Positions 60,913 to 64,000 of a stretch of DNA of 64,000 nucleotides are shown in pieces (position 1 is the stretch's first letter; the number at the start of each line of letters is the position of its first letter). A program made the position numbers and the translations under genes. The notes beneath the pieces are model-generated. The model was given only the letters and a program-made list of their open reading frames with translations, did no database searches and had not been told where the DNA came from. The DNA comes from Halobacterium wangiae (GTDB lineage: Archaea; Halobacteriota; Halobacteria; Halobacteriales; Halobacteriaceae): positions 1 through 64,000 of the forward strand of contig NZ_CP089588.1 in NCBI RefSeq assembly GCF_021249345.1. The letters are read 5' to 3'.

Positions 60913-61913
60913 CCGACCGCACCATCCACCTCCCGGTCGCCGCCCAGGACTCCCTCGACGACGTGCTCGACATCGGCGTGCGCGCCGAGGAACTCGGCTA
61001 CGACCGGGCGTGGTTCCCCGAGACGTGGGGCCGCGACGCGGCCACGACGCTCGCCGCACTCGCCGACCGCACGGACGACATCGGCGTCGGGACGAGCATC
61101 GTGAACACGTACTCCCGCAGTCCCGCGCTCGTTGGCCAGACCGCCGCGACGCTCCAGGAGCACTCCGACGGTCGGTTCCGCCTCGGCCTCGGGCCGAGCG
61201 GTCCCGCGGTCATCCAGGGGTGGCACGGCGAATCCTTCGAGCGACCGCTCCGGCGCACCCGGGAGTACGTCGAGATCGTCCGGCAGGTGCTCTCCGGCGA
61301 GCAGGTGGACTACGACGGCGACCTGGTGCAGACGCGCGGCTTCCGTCTGCGCCAGGACGCCCCCGAGCCGGCGCCCGAGATCGACGTCACGGGTATGGGG
61401 CCGAAGGCCGTCGAACTGGCGGGCCGGTTCGCGGACGGCTGGCACGCCCTGATGTTCACCCGCGAGGGGTTCGCCGAGCGCCTCGACGACCTGCGGACCG
61501 GCGCGGAACTCGGCGGCCGCGACCCCGAGGACGTGCGGACGACGTTCGTGCTCCCGTGCTGTGCGCTCCCGGACGCCGACGCCGCACGGAACCTCGCGCG
61601 ACAGCACCTCGCGTTCTACGTCGGCGGGATGGGGGACTTCTACCGGAACGCGCTCGCTCGCCAGGGGTACGAGGAGGCGGCCCACGCCATCTACGACGCG
61701 TGGCAGGACGGCGAGCACGAGCGCGCGGTCGGCACCGTGAGCGACGACCTGCTCGACGCGCTGGCCGCCGTCGGCACACCCGAGCAGGTGAGGGAGCGCT
61801 ACGAGGCGTTCGCCAGCATCGACGGTCTCGACGCCGTCGCCGTCTCGTTCCCGCGGGCGGCCGACGGGGAGGTCATCGACGCGACGATGCGGGCGCTGGC
61901 GCCCGAGCGCTGA
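60909..61913 (+). CDS. Luciferase-like (LLM) F420-dependent oxidoreductase
   Basis: TIM-barrel flavin/F420 oxidoreductase of 334 residues. Typical segments are GYDRAWFPETWGRD near 30-43, GVGTSIVNTYSRSPA near 60 and RFRLGLGPSGPAV near 95. In haloarchaea this group includes F420-dependent proteins of the NP1902A type. It reduces or oxidises an unknown substrate with F420. The start is GTG at 60909, overlapping the SDR stop by 4 nt. Confidence 0.83.
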   Translation: MTDRTIHLPVAAQDSLDDVLDIGVRAEELGYDRAWFPETWGRDAATTLAALADRTDDIGVGTSIVNTYSRSPALVGQTAATLQEHSDGRFRLGLGPSGPAVIQGWHGESFERPLRRTREYVEIVRQVLSGEQVDYDGDLVQTRGFRLRQDAPEPAPEIDVTGMGPKAVELAGRFADGWHALMFTREGFAERLDDLRTGAELGGRDPEDVRTTFVLPCCALPDADAARNLARQHLAFYVGGMGDFYRNALARQGYEEAAHAIYDAWQDGEHERAVGTVSDDLLDALAAVGTPEQVRERYEAFASIDGLDAVAVSFPRAADGEVIDATMRALAPER

Positions 61914-61914
61914 C

Positions 61915-61956
61915 GGGAACCCGATCCCCGTTTCCCGGGGTTTGAGCCGCCTTTTT
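61915..61956 (+). terminator. Terminator-like hairpin after the F420 oxidoreductase gene
   Basis: CGGGAA (61915-61920) can pair with TTCCCG (61932-61937); a TTTTT tract follows at 61952-61956. The T-run also lies 26-30 nt before the next gene's GTG, so it could instead be part of a weak promoter. Confidence 0.3.
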
Positions 61957-61981
61957 GCGCGTGGCCCGCGTACCAGTAGTC

Positions 61982-62953
61982 GTGCAAACAATCGAGGTCA
62001 CAGAGTTCGGCGACGACGACGTACTGGCGCGCGTCGAGCGCGACCGACCCGAACCAGGTCCGGGCGAGGTACTGATCGACGTCGAGGCGGCGGGCGTGAA
62101 CTTCGCGGACGTGATGCAGCGCCGCGGCCACTACCACGGTGGGCCGGAGCCACCGTACGTACCCGGGATGGAGGCCGCCGGCACTGTCGCAGCCGTCGGC
62201 GACGGAGCCGACCGAGAGGTCGGCGAGCGCGTCGTCGCGATGGTCGGCGGCGGAGGCTACGCGGAGTACGTCACGGCGCCCGCGCTCGCGCTGTTCGACG
62301 TGCCGGAGTCGATGTCGTTCGCGGAGGCCGCGGGCTTCCCCGTCCAGTTCCTCACCGCCCACCACTGCCTCCACGACTGGGGCGGACTCGACGCGGACGA
62401 GTCCGTCCTCGTCCACGCCGCGGCGGGCGGCGTCGGCACCGCAGCGGTCCAGCTCGCCGACCACCACGGCGCGGAGGTGTTCGGGACGGCGAGCACCGCG
62501 GAGAAGCTCGCGCTCGCGGAGCGACTGGGCTGTGACCACCCCATCAACTACACCGAGGTCGAGTTCTCCGAAGTCACCCACGACCTGACGGACGGCGCGG
62601 GCATCGACCTCGTGCTGGACGGCGTCGGCGGGGAGACGTTCCGGGAGAGCGTCGACGCGCTCTCGCACTTCGGGCGCGTCGTCGCCTACGGTGCGGCCTC
62701 CGGCGAACCCGGCACCGTCGACACGGCGACGTTGCTGTTCGGCAACAAGTCCGTCGAGGGGTTCCACCTCGGCCAGGCGATGGAGCGCGACCCCGAGCGC
62801 GTCTACGCGGCCGTCCCTGAACTCTCCGCGCTGCTCCGGGACGACGTCCTCGAAGTCGTCGTCGGCCAGACGTTCGACCTCGCGGACGCCGCCGAAGCTC
62901 ACCGGGCGCTCGAGAACCGCGAGACCACCGGGAAGGTCGTCCTCGAACCCTGA
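61982..62953 (+). CDS. Zinc-independent quinone oxidoreductase (MDR superfamily)
   Basis: Medium-chain dehydrogenase/reductase of 323 residues. The catalytic-domain start GEVLIDVEAAGVNFADVMQR and the NADPH-binding AAAGGVGTAAVQLA near 145-158 are typical; structural zinc Cys residues are missing, as expected for quinone oxidoreductases. It reduces quinones or enones with NADPH. The start is GTG at 61982; upstream in-frame residues to 61955 are not conserved in this family. Confidence 0.85.
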   Translation: MQTIEVTEFGDDDVLARVERDRPEPGPGEVLIDVEAAGVNFADVMQRRGHYHGGPEPPYVPGMEAAGTVAAVGDGADREVGERVVAMVGGGGYAEYVTAPALALFDVPESMSFAEAAGFPVQFLTAHHCLHDWGGLDADESVLVHAAAGGVGTAAVQLADHHGAEVFGTASTAEKLALAERLGCDHPINYTEVEFSEVTHDLTDGAGIDLVLDGVGGETFRESVDALSHFGRVVAYGAASGEPGTVDTATLLFGNKSVEGFHLGQAMERDPERVYAAVPELSALLRDDVLEVVVGQTFDLADAAEAHRALENRETTGKVVLEP

Positions 62954-63038
62954 GCGGCGAACCGGGGCCGCGAGTCGGGACTACTACGATTCCTTGACTC
63001 ATCCAGACACTTTTCCGTCCGGTGGACGACGGGTGGGT

Positions 63039-63398
63039 GTGAACGGACGATTCCGGCGAGTCGCCCTCGGCGTCCTCCTCGCGCTACTCGTCGCCTCGGC
63101 GGGTTGCAACGCGTTCGACGACGGCCCCGCGACAAACCTCCTCCTGGTGAACAACGACGACCAGCGGCACGACGTTCGCGTCGAGGTCCTGCAGGACGGC
63201 GAAACGCAGTACACCTCCGAGAAGACACTGCCAGCGGAGTCCCAGGCCGACCTCTCGTCGTTCGAGGGGTCGGGCGAGTACACGGTGGCCGTCACCGTCG
63301 ACGGGACGACGACCGGACGGACCCACGAGTTCGGCAGCGACGACGAGACGCTCTCCATCGGCGTCCAGAACGACGGCTCGGTGATCGTCGGCGGGTAG
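63039..63398 (+). CDS. Small haloarchaeal lipoprotein
   Basis: Protein of 119 residues starting with GTG. A basic N-terminus (NGRFRRV), a hydrophobic stretch and the lipobox ASAGC near residue 22 indicate a membrane-anchored lipoprotein; the single short RR pair is not a clear TAT motif. The mature part is a beta-rich domain with VNNDDQRHDVRVEVLQDG near 38-55, reminiscent of small extracellular Ig-like domains. Function unknown. A GTG two codons upstream is also possible. Confidence 0.62.
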   Translation: MNGRFRRVALGVLLALLVASAGCNAFDDGPATNLLLVNNDDQRHDVRVEVLQDGETQYTSEKTLPAESQADLSSFEGSGEYTVAVTVDGTTTGRTHEFGSDDETLSIGVQNDGSVIVGG

Positions 63399-63472
63399 CT
63401 ACACGGGGACCGACTCGATCCCCCCGCGGCGGCCGTCGAGCACCCAGCGCGTCGCCACGGTCGGCCCGGACT

Positions 63473-64000
63473 TCATCGGTTCGCCTCGTACTCCGCCCGC
63501 AGAATCGAGTAGCGGTACAGTGGGGTGACGGTGCCGTCGGGTCGGCGCGTCTCGTGGCGGAGACAGCCATCGAACTGGCCGCCGAAGCGCTCGACGACCG
63601 ACTCGATCATCCGTCTCGACGCCTCGTTCTCCGGGTGGCAACTCGTGTAGTACGCGTCGAGGTCGTAGCGTTCGAACGTCTGGCGGACGAACTCGCGGGC
63701 GCGCTCGGACCCGTAGCCACGGCCCCAGAACCGCCGTGCGAGGACGACGCCCGACCCCGCCCTGCGTTCGTCCCATTCCGGGTCGAACGACGCGAATCCA
63801 GCGAACTCCCCACTCCCGGACTCGTCGCCGACGGGGCGCACGACGTACCACGCCTTCGCTCGTTCCTGCCAGCGCTCGCGTGCGACGTCCTGGAACGCCG
63901 CGACGTCGTTCACCGTCTCGAAGCGGTACCACGGCATGTGCTCCGTGACGTCCGTCTGCCAGGACTCGGTCCGCGTGCGTTCGTGCAGTTCGATGGGGTC
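63473..64000 (-). CDS. GNAT-family acetyltransferase, cut by the window edge
   Basis: GNAT acetyltransferase; 175 codons are visible on the minus strand and the frame stays open to the window end. The segment before the internal Met at 63937 (DPIELHERTRTESW and on) looks like the N-terminal part of haloarchaeal RimJ/RimL-like proteins, so the true start lies beyond 64000. The acetyl-CoA site is VVLARRFWGRGYGSERAREF, and NEASRRMIESV matches the last helix of the fold. It may acetylate protein N-termini or small molecules. Confidence 0.8.
   Translation of the reverse strand, partial: DPIELHERTRTESWQTDVTEHMPWYRFETVNDVAAFQDVARERWQERAKAWYVVRPVGDESGSGEFAGFASFDPEWDERRAGSGVVLARRFWGRGYGSERAREFVRQTFERYDLDAYYTSCHPENEASRRMIESVVERFGGQFDGCLRHETRRPDGTVTPLYRYSILRAEYEANR

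Noticed and set aside
63473-63937. Treating the GNAT gene as complete from the Met at 63937
   Set aside because: The frame is open to the window end and the extra residues look like the family's N-terminus, so the gene is cut by the edge.
1-64000. CRISPR arrays, integrases, transposases, rRNA genes or a replication origin
   Set aside because: No regularly spaced repeats, recombinase-type proteins, rRNA sequences or Orc1/Cdc6 genes were found on reading the window.

Overview
The window looks like a haloarchaeal (class Halobacteria) chromosome segment. Evidence: high GC with strongly acidic proteins, twin-arginine lipoproteins with a Cys lipobox, leaderless genes with a TATA-like box about 25-32 nt before the start codon, many 1-8 nt gene overlaps, a coenzyme-F420-type luciferase-like oxidoreductase, lipoyl-type 2-oxoacid dehydrogenase genes of haloarchaeal type, ThyX, Mn/Fe-type superoxide dismutase and small halophile-type hypothetical proteins. 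No CRISPR array, integrase, transposase or plasmid-type gene was seen.

1-19.7 kb is a catabolic island. It has a MoxR ATPase and VWA protein of the CoxD/CoxE type. It has a LivKHMGF-type ABC importer, split by an oppositely oriented SDR gene, followed by a UspA protein. A minus-strand block carries a cyclase-family hydrolase, a HisD-like dehydrogenase and an MmsA-type semialdehyde dehydrogenase. Divergent from it are the three subunits of a molybdenum hydroxylase (2Fe-2S, molybdopterin, FAD), whose active-site loop differs from true CO dehydrogenase. A flavoprotein monooxygenase resembling 2,6-dihydroxypyridine hydroxylase, a VOC-fold protein and a maleate cis-trans isomerase follow. Mo-hydroxylase, flavin hydroxylase, possible dioxygenase/hydrolase and maleate isomerase together suggest aerobic breakdown of an N-heteroaromatic such as a pyridine or nicotinate via maleate to fumarate. 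This is an inference; the substrate cannot be read from sequence. A frameshifted remnant of an enolase-superfamily gene lies in the island, and a gene-poor, AT-richer stretch (19.7-20.9 kb) closes it.

20.9-36.2 kb is a second catabolic block. It holds an IclR regulator and a complete 2-oxoacid dehydrogenase complex (E1a, E1b, E2 with two E3-binding domains, E3) with a D-2-hydroxyacid dehydrogenase. Next come a divergent amidohydrolase-Rieske pair, an NMT1/SsuA-type binding protein with its ABC permeases and ATPase on the facing strand, and a LutC plus LutB-LutA fusion for lactate-type 2-hydroxyacid oxidation. These fit uptake of an organic acid, conversion to a 2-oxoacid and oxidative decarboxylation to an acyl-CoA.

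36.3-45.3 kb holds a second UspA, a DUF3237 protein, an orphan Liv-type binding lipoprotein, and a tight four-gene acyl-CoA operon (HCDH-enoyl-CoA hydratase fusion, SCP2-type thiolase, DUF35 Zn-ribbon/OB protein, acyl-CoA ligase) with a convergent Lrp/AsnC-like regulator.

45.4-64 kb is more ordinary chromosome: tRNA-Glu(CUC), an RND-superfamily exporter, ThyX, a cupin, an MBL hydrolase, two halophile hypotheticals, superoxide dismutase, an MFS transporter, a TAT-exported PhoD-type phosphatase, a photolyase, a thioesterase, another acyl-CoA ligase, a TraB/ChaN-like protein, a Zn-ribbon ArsR-type regulator, an SDR followed by an F420-type oxidoreductase, a quinone oxidoreductase, a small lipoprotein and a GNAT acetyltransferase cut by the right window edge.
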